Assembly (NCBI RefSeq): GCF_001039355.2
Contig: NW_019774692.1
Span: 125,985-189,984 of the forward strand
Direction: 5' to 3'
Length of the DNA: 64,000 bases
Source: Lingula anatina
Lineage: Eukaryota; Brachiopoda; Lingulata; Lingulida; Lingulidae
Shown here: positions 48,535 through 59,166 of the stretch, one piece after another
Layout: each line of letters opens with the position of its first letter
Position numbering within the stretch: the stretch's first letter is position 1
Program-made: the position numbers and the translations under genes
The notes under the pieces: model-generated
What the model saw: only the letters and a program-made list of their open reading frames with translations
The model's database searches: none
Told to the model about the DNA's origin: nothing

Positions 48535-49176
48535 CTATAAATCAGAAAAAATTTCTTTTAACAAAAGATAAATACTTTTACAAGTTTTTATAGGATTAAA
48601 AGAATAACAAACTTCTCTTCCAATAGTTATTTCATGAATTGGTGTTTCGTTGAATTGATTAATAACATTTTCTAAAAGATCACCAACAATAACATAAAAA
48701 TTACTTCTTATAATTTCATTTATTTTTTTTAATTCTTCTTTTGTTCAAAGATTTTTTTCAAATTCTTTAAAATTTTTATAAAAAAAAACTTTTCTAATAT
48801 TATTTTTTATTAAAAATTTAATATCAAACTCTAATCCTTTTAAAATTACTTTTTTATCATTTGTTTTAATTATTTTTAATAATTTTAATAATTCTTGTTC
48901 TGGCATTTCAAAAGGTACAATAAATTCATTTATTTTAGATTTTTTAATAATTTTTTCAAAATTATCTGGAACTTTTTTTATTCCATCTAAATCTAAAATA
49001 ATATTTTTTTTTGGATATCTTTTAATTAAAAAAAATAAAAAATCAATACCTTCATTATCCAATAATTTTTTTTGGACATAAATTATATTAATATACCTAG
49101 TTACACCTTGTAAAACTTGTAAAACTTCTGTCTTATTCTCGTTTACTAAAGAAATTCCAATATTTGGTAAACTCAT
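48535..49176 (-). CDS. Hypothetical protein
   Basis: 213 aa from ATG 49176 (MSLPNIGISLVNENK). A TTG at 49221 is in frame but lies inside leuS. The order of strands and helices (NIILDLDGIKK, EFIVPFEMP, KVILKGLEFD, IRKVFFYKN) recalls a small alpha/beta barrel or Rossmann-type fold. A second part has IVGDLLENVINQF and EITIGREVCYSF. I do not recognise the family. It follows leuS by 31 bases and probably shares its transcript. Confidence 0.6.
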
Positions 49177-49207
49177 TATTATTATTTTATCATTTTTTAT
49201 AATTGAT

Positions 49208-51550
49208 TTAAATAACAACAAAATTAACTATTTTATTTTTAACAAATATAATTTTTTTTATTTTTTTATTAATTAAAAAATCAGATATTTCTAATTTAGC
49301 AATTGATATAATTTCATCTTTTAATGAATCTTTTTTTATTTCAAAAACATTTTTAACTTTACCATTTAACTGAACAATTATTTTTATATTATTTTGTATT
49401 AAATCTTTTTCATCAATTGTTGGTCATTTATATTCAAAAATTGATTTTTTATTTCCTAATAAACTTCAAATTTCTTCTGATAAATGTGGTGCAATAGGAG
49501 CTAATAATTTTAAAAAAACCTCACCATGTTTTTTTTGAATTTTTTTATTTTTATAACAATAATTTATAAAACTCATTAATTGTGAAATTGCAACATTAAA
49601 ATTTAATTTTTCATAATTTTCAGTAATATTTTTTACTGTTTTAGCAAAAAATAAATTTGTTTTTTGACAAGTTTTATCAACTCAAAAATTTTCTTTTATA
49701 AATAAAACATAAATTCTTGATAATCATTTTCTCATTGAATCTATTGTTTTTTCATTTCATTCAATATGATCTGTAATTGGTCCTAAAAATTTTTCATGTA
49801 ATCTTAATGCATCTGCACCATGAGAATCAATAAATTCTAATGGATTTACAACATTACCTTTAGATTTTGACATCTTTTTACCATTTTCAGCTAAAATCAT
49901 TCCTTGATTTCTTAATTTTTTAAATGGTTCTTTAATATTTAAAATATTAATTTTATTTAAAAAATAATTTCAAAAACGTGAATATATTAAATGTGATGAA
50001 GCATGTTCTTGACCACCAATATAAAGATCAACTGGCATTCAATTATTAAATCTTTTTTTTGCTTTTTTACTATTTAATGGTAAATATTTATTTTTATCTT
50101 TCATTAAATAAGCCAAAAAATATCAACAACTACCTGCTCATTGAGGCATAACATTTGTATCATATTTATTTTCAACTCATTCTTTAATAGAAGAAAGTGG
50201 TTCAGATTTTGATAAATTTTTTAATTTAGAACTTTCTATTTTTGGTAATATTAATGGTAATAGTTTTTCTTCAATAGTTTTAGGAACACCATTTTTATCA
50301 AATTTAATTGGAAATGGTTCACCTCAATAACGTTGTCTTGAAAAAACTCATTTTTTAATTTTAAAATAATATGTTTTTTTTATTGAATTTTTTAATTTAT
50401 TAAAAATATTATCTCTAATTTCTTTTTTTATTTCTTCATTTAAAATTTCTTTATTTTTTTGAAATTCTGAAATTTTATGAAATTTTAAAAAAACTCTATC
50501 TTTATATTCTTTATTTGGGATACCAAAATGAATACCATTTGCAAAATCAGGATCAATATATTCTGCAAAATATATTGGTAAAATTTCATTTGTTAATGGA
50601 TTTATTAATTTTAAATTTGAATTTAATCCTAATGGTTTTTTATCAACTTGTTCAATATCAATTAATGGTTTTGATTTTAAATCTATTCTTAATTTTTTTA
50701 TTTGTTTTAAAATATTTAAATCTAATAAACTATCTAAAGAATCATTTTGTATTGCAAAAACAACAAATTTTACATCTTTTAAATCTAATAAATCACTTAT
50801 AAAAACTGAAATTTTATTTTTATTATTAAAAAAATTTAAATATATTTCAAAACCATTTATCAAACCAATTCAATTTTTTTGAATTTTTTTTATAGATTCT
50901 GGTCAATCAATATCTTTTAAACCATCTAATAATTCTCTACCATATTTTGTAATATCTATCAATCATTGTTTCTTTTTAATTCTAAAAACAGGATACCCAC
51001 CTCTTTCAGAAACCATTTTTCCATCTTTTTTTTCAATCTCTTCATTTGCAAGAACTGTATTTAATTCTGGAGAAAAATTAACATTTACATCTTTATATTC
51101 AACCAAACCTTTTTTAAACATTTGTATAAAAGTTCATTGTGTTCACTTATAAAATTCAGGATCAGATGTTTTTATTATTTTTTCTGTATCATAACCAAAA
51201 CCAACAGTTTTTAATTGATATAAAAAATTATTAATATTATCATCTGTAAATTTGTAAGGATCCATACCTTTTCTAATAGCATATTGCTCTGTTGGTAAAC
51301 CAAAACTATCAAAACCCATAGGATGAAAAACATTAAATCCTTGCATTTTCTTTATTTTAGTAATAATATCAGTTGCTAAATAACCCCTTATATGTCCAAC
51401 ATGTAATCCATTACCAGATGGATATGGAAACATATCTAAAACATAAAATTTTTTTTTAGAATTATCATCTAAATTTGTTGAAAAAGTTTTATTTTCTTCT
51501 CAAAATTTTTGTCATTTTTTTTCAATTTTACTGTGTGAATATTGCATCAT
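49208..51550 (-). CDS. leuS: Leucyl-tRNA synthetase
   Basis: 780 aa, somewhat shorter than usual (about 805-860). Class I synthetase: [19 protein letters not shown] (HIGH motif near residue 50) and [16 protein letters not shown] (KMSKS near 560). [19 protein letters not shown] is LeuRS-typical. The CP1 editing domain is around residues 220-400. ATG codons at 51550 and 51547 are adjacent; I give the first. Several TGA Trp codons occur. Confidence 0.95.
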
Positions 51551-51565
51551 AATTTTTTATTTATA

Positions 51566-52126
51566 TTAATTTTTTGTATTTTTTATATCTTTAAATTCTA
51601 TAACTTTAAAATAATTTTCTAATTTTAAAAATCTTTCTTTAAAATCTAAATCAGAATAATCAGAAATTATTTTTAAATTATTAAATTTATTATTTATTAT
51701 ATTTTTAATTTCTTCTTTTGAAATTTTATTAAAAAATTCTATTTGTTTTCCACCTTTAAAATATGCTGCATCTAATAATTTTTTTGTTACAAATGTACAT
51801 ACAATAGCTTCTTCATTAAATGCTAAAAATCTAAGTGTATTTATTATTTTAATTTCAATATTTGTATTTAAAACTTTAATCATTCTTAAAAAAACAGTTG
51901 TTATTCTTGTATTTGTATGTCTTCCGGGTTCAATATTTGAATAAACTAAATCTATTTCATTTCAATGAATTAAATTTTTATTAATAAATTGACTTATTGA
52001 AGTAATTATTTTTTCAGATAAATTATTATTAATTTCAATTTTTTTAAAATCAATAAATTTATAATCTTTTAAAAGACCCATAACTGCATATGTACTTACA
52101 ACAAAAAAAAATAATTTATTTTTCAT
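51566..52126 (-). CDS. tsaB: tRNA threonylcarbamoyladenosine biosynthesis protein TsaB
   Basis: 186 aa. Member of the TsaBDE complex that makes t6A37. The N-terminus is VVSTYAVMGLLKDYKFIDF, where TsaB usually has AIDTSTEALSVAL (Asp lost). The ASKHA signature VGRGPGSFTGLRIG appears as SNIEPGRHTNTRITTVFLRM. The C-terminal half has AFNEEAIVCTFVTKKLLDAAYF. It is divergent, but the next gene is tsaE, which supports the call. Confidence 0.75.
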
Positions 52127-52133
52127 ATTATAT

Positions 52134-52580
52134 TTATTTTAAAAAATTTAAAATCTCTTTACTTGTTTTAATTTCTAATTCTCTTTCTTCTTTTTCTTTT
52201 AAATATTTTATATTTATATTAACAACAAAATAATCTTTTAAATAATTTATAAATGCATCTGGTCATTCAATAATTACATATCTATTATCAAAATATTCTA
52301 TAAACTCATATAAATTTATATTTTTATTTAAATAATATCCATCTATATGTAATAAATCACCATTTTTTCCCTTGTATAAATTCATTTTAATAAATGTTGG
52401 CGATATTACTGTTTCTTTAATTAACAATTCATTTGCAAAAAATTTTGTAAATTGTGTTTTACCAACTCCTAATTCACCATATAAAAGAATTATTGTATCT
52501 TTAGGTATACATTTAAATAATTTCTTAATAAATTTTTGTAATTCTTTTAATGATTTAATTTTAATTTTTAAAAATTCCAT
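52134..52580 (-). CDS. tsaE: tRNA threonylcarbamoyladenosine biosynthesis ATPase TsaE
   Basis: 148 aa. The P-loop is LYGELGVGKTQFTKF (Gly35-Thr42), SPTFIKMNLY is the typical switch, and HIDGYYLNKN and VIIEW match the HLDLYRL and VEWPE of the family. It lies directly upstream of tsaB. Its start overlaps the 3' end of the NadR-like gene by 20 bases. Confidence 0.9.
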
Positions 52581-53127
52581 ATTTTGTTAAAAAATCAACT
52601 ATTTTATTAAAAATATATTCTTGATCAATACTTTCTATTACAAATAATTTTTTTTTAAAAAAAAATTTATATAAATTTAAAAGTTTGTTATTTTCTTTTT
52701 CAAAATTTTTTAAATTTATAATTGTATTTTCTCTAGGATATATATTTTTATTTTGAATATAAAAAAATATATCTATTTCTTGTTTTTTAATTTCTTTATC
52801 TAATCATAAAAAATCATTAAATTGTTTTGAATAAAAATATCTTGTAAAAATAAAATCTGTATCTCTTAAAAAAATTTTTTTAGATTTTTCTTTTATTTTT
52901 TTATTTATCTTTTTTTGCATATAAACAATATTTTCAAAATCTTTTTTAGTTGTATTAATTTTATTATTTTTAATATAACCATTTTTTATTTTATTTTTAC
53001 AATAAAATTTACCATACTCAATTGCAAATGGTTCATTTAAAAAAATAGAAAGTTTTTTAATTAAAGTTGTTTTTCCTACACATTCGCAACCAACAATACA
53101 AATACTTAATTTTTTGTTATTTTTCAT
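52561..53127 (-). CDS. NadR-like nicotinamide riboside kinase
   Basis: 188 aa. P-loop IVGCECVGKTTLIKKL (residues about 11-26), then FAIEYGKFYC and LRDTDFIFTRYF. These match the ILGGESSGKSTL, EYGREY and DTDF motifs of the ribosylnicotinamide kinase domain of NadR. There is no NMN adenylyltransferase domain in front. ATG 53127 was chosen because it overlaps the tdk stop by 11 bases and sits just before the first strand. It would feed NAD salvage, which matters for the NAD-dependent ligase encoded nearby. Confidence 0.75.
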
Positions 53128-53662
53128 AACATTTTTTACAAACTGGTATATAAAATTCTTTACCACCAATTAAAATAACATTTTTTTCTTTTGAAATTCT
53201 TTTTGAAAATGGTGCTTTTTCAAAACAAATATTACAACCTGCAAAACGGTATTCAATTTTATTTACAATTGTTTTTAATTCTTCAATAATTTTAAAAACT
53301 TCTTTTTTATAATCATAAGATAAACCAGAAAAAAACATTGATATTTTTTTATCTTGTATTTTTTTAATATTTTCAATAAAATTTTCATCAAAAAATTGTA
53401 CTTCACTAAAAAAAATTAAATCTACTTTTTTATTTAAATTTATTATTTTTAAAATTTCATTTGAATCTTTAATTGGTATTACAGGATAAATTAAGTGATT
53501 ATGACAAACAATATAATCTTTCTTTTTTCTATTATCAACAATAGGTTTAAAAACTAAAATTTTTTTGTTTTTATTAGAAAAATATTTAATAATTTTTATT
53601 AATTTTGTGGTTTTACCAGCAAACATTGGGCCAATTATTAATTTTGTTTTTTTATTATCCAT
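53117..53662 (-). CDS. tdk: Thymidine kinase
   Basis: 181 aa, type II TK. P-loop GPMFAGKTTKLIKII (Gly11-Thr18). The Walker B segment reads FFSEVQFFDENF where the family has DEVQFF, so the Asp is Ser. The zinc-binding Cys pairs are in GCNICFEKAPFSKR and CKKCYEK. The lasso segment KNVILIGGKEFYIPVC is present. It phosphorylates thymidine in pyrimidine salvage. Confidence 0.93.
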   Translation of the reverse strand: MDNKKTKLIIGPMFAGKTTKLIKIIKYFSNKNKKILVFKPIVDNRKKKDYIVCHNHLIYPVIPIKDSNEILKIINLNKKVDLIFFSEVQFFDENFIENIKKIQDKKISMFFSGLSYDYKKEVFKIIEELKTIVNKIEYRFAGCNICFEKAPFSKRISKEKNVILIGGKEFYIPVCKKCYEK

Positions 53663-53680
53663 TAATTATTTTTTCTTAAA

Positions 53681-53757
53681 TGGGGTGAATGATGGGATTC
53701 GAACCCACGAATGTCGGAACCACAACCCGATGCGTTAACCACTTCGCCACATACACC
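53681..53757 (-). tRNA. tRNA-His (anticodon GUG)
   Basis: 77 nt counted with the extra 5' G (-1) and encoded CCA. The anticodon loop is TTGTGGT inside stem TCGGG/TCCGA, giving GUG. Acceptor GTGTATG pairs with CATTCAC with one U-U mismatch at position 4. G-1 faces C73, the identity element of His tRNA. Confidence 0.93.
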
Positions 53758-53785
53758 AATATATTATTAAAATCTATTATATCTT

Positions 53786-55234
53786 TTATGAACCTAAAAT
53801 TAAAAAACCTAATAATAAAGCTATTAATGTTGTTGATAAATCTATAAGTGTTGTAAGTAAAGGAGATGACATTAAAGATGGATCTTTATTAAAATTTGTT
53901 GCAAGAATTGGAAGTCCTGCAGATAAAAATACTGATAATGATAATGAAATAATAATTACAAGTGTTGCTATACCTAAATTTTTTCAATATTCATTTTGAA
54001 AAATTTCAATTTTAAAATCTTTAAAATCAATAATTAAATCAATTATTAAAACTCTTGGAACATTTAAAATAATAATTGAAAATAATATTAACATAGAAAC
54101 TTTAAATTCTTTAACAAAAGCTTTAAAATAATTACCTTTAGTAACTTCATTTAAAGTAATATTTTTTATAATCATAGCTGTAGATTGTAAAGCAACATTT
54201 CCAACCAAAGTTAATATAAATGGTAAATAAGGTATTATAACTTTTATAAAAGATGTATTTGGAATAGAATTATCACTATCTAAAAATAACTTTAAAATTA
54301 ACTGTGAAATAGTTGATATTAAAAATGTTATTCCTAATCAAAAAATACGACTCTTAAACATTTCAAGAATATCTAATTCAAAATATTTTTTAAAACCTGA
54401 CTTAGTAATACCAACTTGTCTGTTTACATCTTCTATTTCAACATCTTGCATTATTTCAAGAGATTGTTCAGTATCAATAACACCAATCAATCTTTCATTC
54501 ATATCAACAACTGGTAAATGTGATATTTCATATTTTTGAAGTATTTCACTAAGTTTATCTTTACTTTCAAAAACACTTATAGAAACAACATCTTTTTTAA
54601 CTAAAAATTTAATTGTTTTATTCTTTAAATCAGAATTAATAAATAAATCCAAAGTACTTACATATCCTACTAATCTATCTGAATTATCAACAACATAAAA
54701 ATACTTTTGTTCTTCAGGAATTTTATTTACAATATTTAATTTAACTTCTTCAATAACTTCAGAAATTTTTGAAGTTTCTTTTAACTTAATAAAATCAACA
54801 TTCATTTCATAACCAACGGTTCCTTCTGTGTAATTAAGAATATGATTAATATTTTTTCTTTGTTTTGATGAACAAGATTTAAGAATTTTGTTTACAAGTT
54901 TTGGTGGAAGATCTTCAATTAAATCAACAATATCATCTGAATATAAAAAACTAATAATTTTTTGTGTTTCAACTTTTGTTAATGAATTAATTATTTTTTC
55001 TAAAATTTCATCATCTAATGCATTAATAATTTCTGCTGCTACAACAGTTGGTAAAGAACGAATAAAAAAAAATTGTTGATTTGTTGGAAGTTCATTTAAA
55101 AAAAGTGCAATGTCTTTTTCATCTAATTTTTCTACAATATTTCGTATTTTAAGTACTGATTTTGAATTAATTGCATCAAATAAGTCTTTTTTTAAAAAAA
55201 GATCTTTATTTACAATTTCTTTTAAATTAGCCAT
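53786..55234 (-). CDS. mgtE: Magnesium transporter MgtE
   Basis: 482 aa. The N-terminal helical domain has DIALFLNELPTNQQ and VVDLIEDLPPKLV-like repeats, followed by two CBS domains (about 135-265, VVDNSDRLVGYVST and PVVDMNERLIGVIDT). The membrane part has five helices with GNVALQSTAMIIKNI near residue 345 and the Mg-binding ASGP-like loop PSLMSSPLLTTLIDL. Mg2+ binding to the cytoplasmic domain closes the channel. The frame reads TGA Trp at 54338 and 53984. Confidence 0.93.
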
Positions 55235-55237
55235 TAT

Positions 55238-55822
55238 TTAAACTTCCTTTTTTAATCATTCTAAAATTTTTGAAACATCTTTTGATTTTAATTCATTTTT
55301 ATTTTTATAAAAACAACTAATACTTCCATCTCTTTCTGAAACAACAACTGCAACAACATTTATCATAGAAGTAATTGTTTGTGCAGCTCTATGTCTTGCA
55401 CCTAAATTTTTACTAACTTTTTTTATTTTTTTAATTGGTAAAAAACAACCCACTGATTTAATTTTTAAATCCATATCTATAATCATTGCACCATCATGTA
55501 ATTGATTGTTTTTAAATGCAAAAATTGTAAAAATTAAATCAGAAGAAATTTCAGAATTTAATCTTGTACCCTCAGCAGTTAATAAAGAATCAATAATATT
55601 ATTTTTTTCAAAAATAATTGTTGCACCAATTTTATTTTTAGATAAATTTTCTAATGCTCTAACAATTTCTTGAATAATATATTTATTTTTTTCATTTTTA
55701 AATGACATAACATTAAATTTAATATGTTTCTTTTTTAAAAAAAACAAAAAATTAATAAATACATACAAAAATATAATTATTAAAATAACAAGAGATATTC
55801 AAAAATTTATTTTATTACTCAT
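55238..55822 (-). CDS. Diadenylate cyclase, CdaM-like, single membrane segment
   Basis: 194 aa. Makes cyclic di-AMP from two ATP. DGA motif LHDGAMII (Asp110) and RHR motif GARHRAA (143-145) are intact. The N-terminus has one hydrophobic segment (about 7-30), where CdaA of other Firmicutes has three, as in the single-pass CdaM of mycoplasmas. Start ATG 55822 (MSNKINFW, W = TGA). It sits just before mgtE and in the same window as the Ktr K+ system; c-di-AMP controls K+ and Mg2+ transporters in Firmicutes. Confidence 0.92.
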
Positions 55823-55832
55823 AATTTAAAAA

Positions 55833-56213
55833 TGGTGGAGATGACGGGATTTGCACCCGTTTCCAAAAAAAATACTTTTTTGTTTTCTACAGTTTACTTA
55901 TTTAAAAAATTAACTTTATAAAATAAATAAGTAAAATTTTATAAAAATTTTTATCTTTTTTTTAAAATAATAATTGATAAATTTATTATTCGATTTTGTT
56001 ATATTCTTAATAAATCAAAAGACTAACAAAAAAATCTACTTGATTCATTTTAGTAAAAAATTTATTACTAAATTAAACAAACATTTGTTGTGTTTGTTCT
56101 ACTGGTTGATATAAATAATTTGCATTTATTAACCCAAAAATTTTTTTAGAAATTAGGTTCCTAACCACTGCTTGCAAAAAAATAAATATCCTTGTCGAAA
56201 CTAATACATCCCC
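55833..56213 (-). ncRNA. ssrA: tmRNA
   Basis: 381 nt. 5' end GGGGATG pairs with 3' CATCTCC before A-CCA. The T arm reads ACGGGTGCAAATCCCGT. The tag frame opens at GCA 56121-56123 and stops at TAA 56073-56075, giving ANYLYQPVEQTQQMFV. The tag ends MFV in place of the usual LAA, or YAFA as known in mycoplasmas. It lies 31 bases after the smpB stop, so the two partners of trans-translation are adjacent. Confidence 0.93.
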
Positions 56214-56244
56214 AAATCTTTTACTTAAAATTATTATATTATTT

Positions 56245-56676
56245 TTAATATATTTTTTTAACTTGTTTATCTATTTCTTTCTTTTTTTCTTTTTCAATTA
56301 ATTGTTTCTTTTTATCATATTTTTTTTTACCTTTACCAATAGAAATTTCTAATTTTATTTTATTTTTTTTAAAATATATTTTTAAAGGTACAATTGTTGC
56401 TTTTAATTTATTTTTTTTAAAATCTAAATTTAATATTTCTTTTTTATTTGCTAACAATTTTATTGATCTTATATTTTTATTAATTAAAAAATTTTCTAAA
56501 AATAATTCTTTATTTTTTGAAATCAAACAAAAAGAATTTGTCATATCAAAATCTCCATTAATTATTTGTTTAACTTCAATTCCTTTAAGAACTAATCCAA
56601 CTTCTAATTTATTAATTAATTCATATTTAAAACTAGCTTTTTTATTTAAATATGATAAAAAACGTTTTTTTTTCAT
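56245..56676 (-). CDS. smpB: SsrA-binding protein SmpB
   Basis: 143 aa. FLSYLNKKASFKYELI, LVLKGIEVKQI and IVPLKIYFKK match the OB-fold core, and the C-terminal tail is basic (KGKKKYDKKKQLIEKEKKKE) as needed to mimic the anticodon arm in the A site. No TGA codons. It lies just upstream of ssrA. Confidence 0.93.
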   Translation of the reverse strand: MKKKRFLSYLNKKASFKYELINKLEVGLVLKGIEVKQIINGDFDMTNSFCLISKNKELFLENFLINKNIRSIKLLANKKEILNLDFKKNKLKATIVPLKIYFKKNKIKLEISIGKGKKKYDKKKQLIEKEKKKEIDKQVKKIY

Positions 56677-56691
56677 CTTAATTTTATTTTT

Positions 56692-56961
56692 TTATATTAC
56701 TAAAAAATAAATAACAATTCTTATAGTTATTATTAAAACTACTAAAATTAAAATTAAAAATAATAAAAAAATTCATATAATTGATTTTGATAAATTTATT
56801 TTTTTTACATCAAATAACTCTGTACTACCACCAGTAATTGAACCAATTGATTCTTGATTTTGTGATGGTCTTAAAAAATTAATAAAAATTAATAAACATG
56901 CAAAAACTAATGTTGTAATTTCTAAAATTTTTAATATAGATAATATTTCAGTGTGAATCAT
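56692..56961 (-). CDS. secG: Protein translocase subunit SecG
   Basis: 89 aa with two membrane helices (about 8-29 and 63-86). The linker has IGSITGGSTELF, matching the Gly-rich GGxxxLF loop of SecG. It is part of SecYEG and helps SecA-driven export; secA is 2.2 kb upstream. The frame passes TGA at 56773-56775. It ends 16 bases before the smpB start. Confidence 0.85.
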
Positions 56962-56999
56962 TATATTTTTATTTTACTTTATTATTTTTATGAAAACAT

Positions 57000-58052
57000 T
57001 TATGATTTTAAAATTAATGTTCAACCTAAAATAAATGTTGTTACTATTAAAAAAGGAAATAATAAATAATCTTGTTTTTTATGACTAATTGGACGAATTA
57101 TGTTTATAAATAATAATGTTGAATTTAATAAAACAAAAAACATAAACATTTTTTGTTCACCTGAAATAATTTCAACTAAACCTTCTTTTAAAACAAAATC
57201 AACACTTACAAAAGCAACAACATTAAATAAATGACTACCTAAAACAGTACCAACTGCTGCTAATCCTAAACCTATTTGAAAAAATGAAAGTGAACTTCAA
57301 ATTTCTGGACTAGATGTTAATGAACCAAATATCAAACCACCTACTGTTTCAGAACTTAAATTATAATATTTTTTTATCTTTTCACTTATAGAAACAATAA
57401 ATAACATTGAAATAACTAAAATAAAAATTAAAATTAAAATTAATGAAAATAATAAAACATTGTTTTTTTTATATTTAAAATAATATATTGTTTCTGTTTT
57501 AAATGAATCTTTTTTAGTTTTTTTTCTTCTAAAATTTATTTCAAGATAAATCAAAAAAAATAAATAAATTAAAATTATAAAAATTGTCAAAATATTAACA
57601 TGTGAAATTGTAAAATATTTAAAATTTTCTGGTAATAATGTAACAAGAAAAAAAATAAAATTAAAAAAAATTACAAGTATAGAAATTCTTTTTAATGATT
57701 TTGATGTAGAAATAAAAAATAAATTTCTTATATAAAAACAATCTAATATACAAATTACAGTAATACTTAAAAAATTAGCACCTCAAATATTACTTAAAGC
57801 TTCTTTTACACCTTCTTTACCTTGTGTTGAAAAAGAATATATTGAAATAATTTCAGGTATAGAAGTAATAATTGATAAAAAAAATACACCTATAAAAATT
57901 GGACTAACATTTCTTTTTTTTAATATATTTACCAATAAACGTGGAATTGTTATTGAAGAAACTAACATAAAAAAAACTCCTATTAAAAAAAGTATTCAAA
58001 CCAAATTAATATTTAAGTTCTTAAAATAATCTTCTTTAAACAATATATCCAT
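57000..58052 (-). CDS. Ca2+/cation antiporter (CaCA family)
   Basis: 350 aa, ten membrane segments in two inverted halves. The alpha repeats are visible: FLSIITSIPEIISI with GANFLSI in the first, and IFGSLTSSPEIWSSL with VLGSHLFNVV in the second. This matches the G(T/S)S.PE and GSN.FN motifs of Na+/Ca2+ exchangers. Which ion is exchanged cannot be told. It begins 5 bases after the lgt stop. Confidence 0.85.
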
Positions 58053-58057
58053 ATAAT

Positions 58058-59161
58058 TTAATATCTACTTTCATAAAATCAATTAACTGATCTAAATTTT
58101 TTAGGAAAAACAAATTGAAATAAAAATAAAAAAATAATTGCAATTAAAATACAAATAATTAAAAAATAAATAGTTATTTCCATTGTGTCTTCTGTTTTTC
58201 TTAAAAATTGTAATCCCAAACGTAATGAGAAACTCAATATTACATATAAACAAGAAATTACTCCAACTTTAATAAATTTAAAATTTAATGGATTATTAAT
58301 TCTTAATAATTCTCTTGAATCCCTTAAAAAATATAATTTTATCTTTTTTATATTTCTTTTTCAAATTTTTTTTTCATTTAAAATTTTATTTAATTCTATA
58401 TAAAAAAAATTTTGTGTATTTCAAATTTTTATAGCTTTAAAATCACTAGATTTTAAAGAACTTTTAAATGAATTATTTCAATAAATATTTTTTTGATTTA
58501 AATATTTTAAATATAGTTTTATTTTTATTAAAATATTTTTTTCTTTTTTAACATTATTTAAAATATCTAATAATTTACTTTCTAAAAACTTATTATCAAT
58601 TCATGGTTTTTTAGAAAAAAATTTATAAAAATTAGGTGCAATTAATAAAATAATTATTAAAATAATAAAATTACCAATACTTTCATATAAAAATAATGGT
58701 TCATTATTTTTACCTCAAATTTCATCATTTAAATAATTACCAAACCTTCCAATAATTTGCATAATTAAAATTGATGGAATTAATCAATCAAATAAATATA
58801 ATCTTGAAATTTTTGTTTTTCTTGAATATCAATTAAAAAAAAACAAAAAATAAATAAAACCAAATAAAAAACCACCATGAAAAGATAAACCTTTAAATCC
58901 ATTATTAATTCCAAAGAAAAATTTAATTTTATCATTTAAAGAATCAAAATCATTTAATTTATCTAAAAATTTATTATCATTTAAACTTCAAATTCTAAAA
59001 CCTAATATTAAAAAAGGAATAGAAAACAAAGTTCCGATCATTAATTGAAAAATTAATGGAAAATTCTTTTTATATGAACTTAAAAATAAATATAAAAAAG
59101 AAAAAAAGAACGCAATTGATAAAATCAATCCATAATAATTATTTGAAAGTTGTATATTCAT
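58058..59161 (-). CDS. lgt: Prolipoprotein diacylglyceryl transferase with an inserted segment
   Basis: 367 aa, about 90 longer than typical. FKGLSFHGGFLFG (His) and IIGRFGNYLNDEIWG (Arg, Asn) are the Lgt active-site motifs, then LFLYESIGNF for QLYEA. A Lys/Asn-rich segment of about 100 residues (about 195-295) with no membrane helix intervenes before the last two helices (VISCLYVILSFSLRL and an end helix). It attaches lipid to the lipobox Cys of prolipoproteins. No lipobox protein occurs in this window. It abuts the antiporter gene. Confidence 0.9.
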
Positions 59162-59166
59162 TTTTT

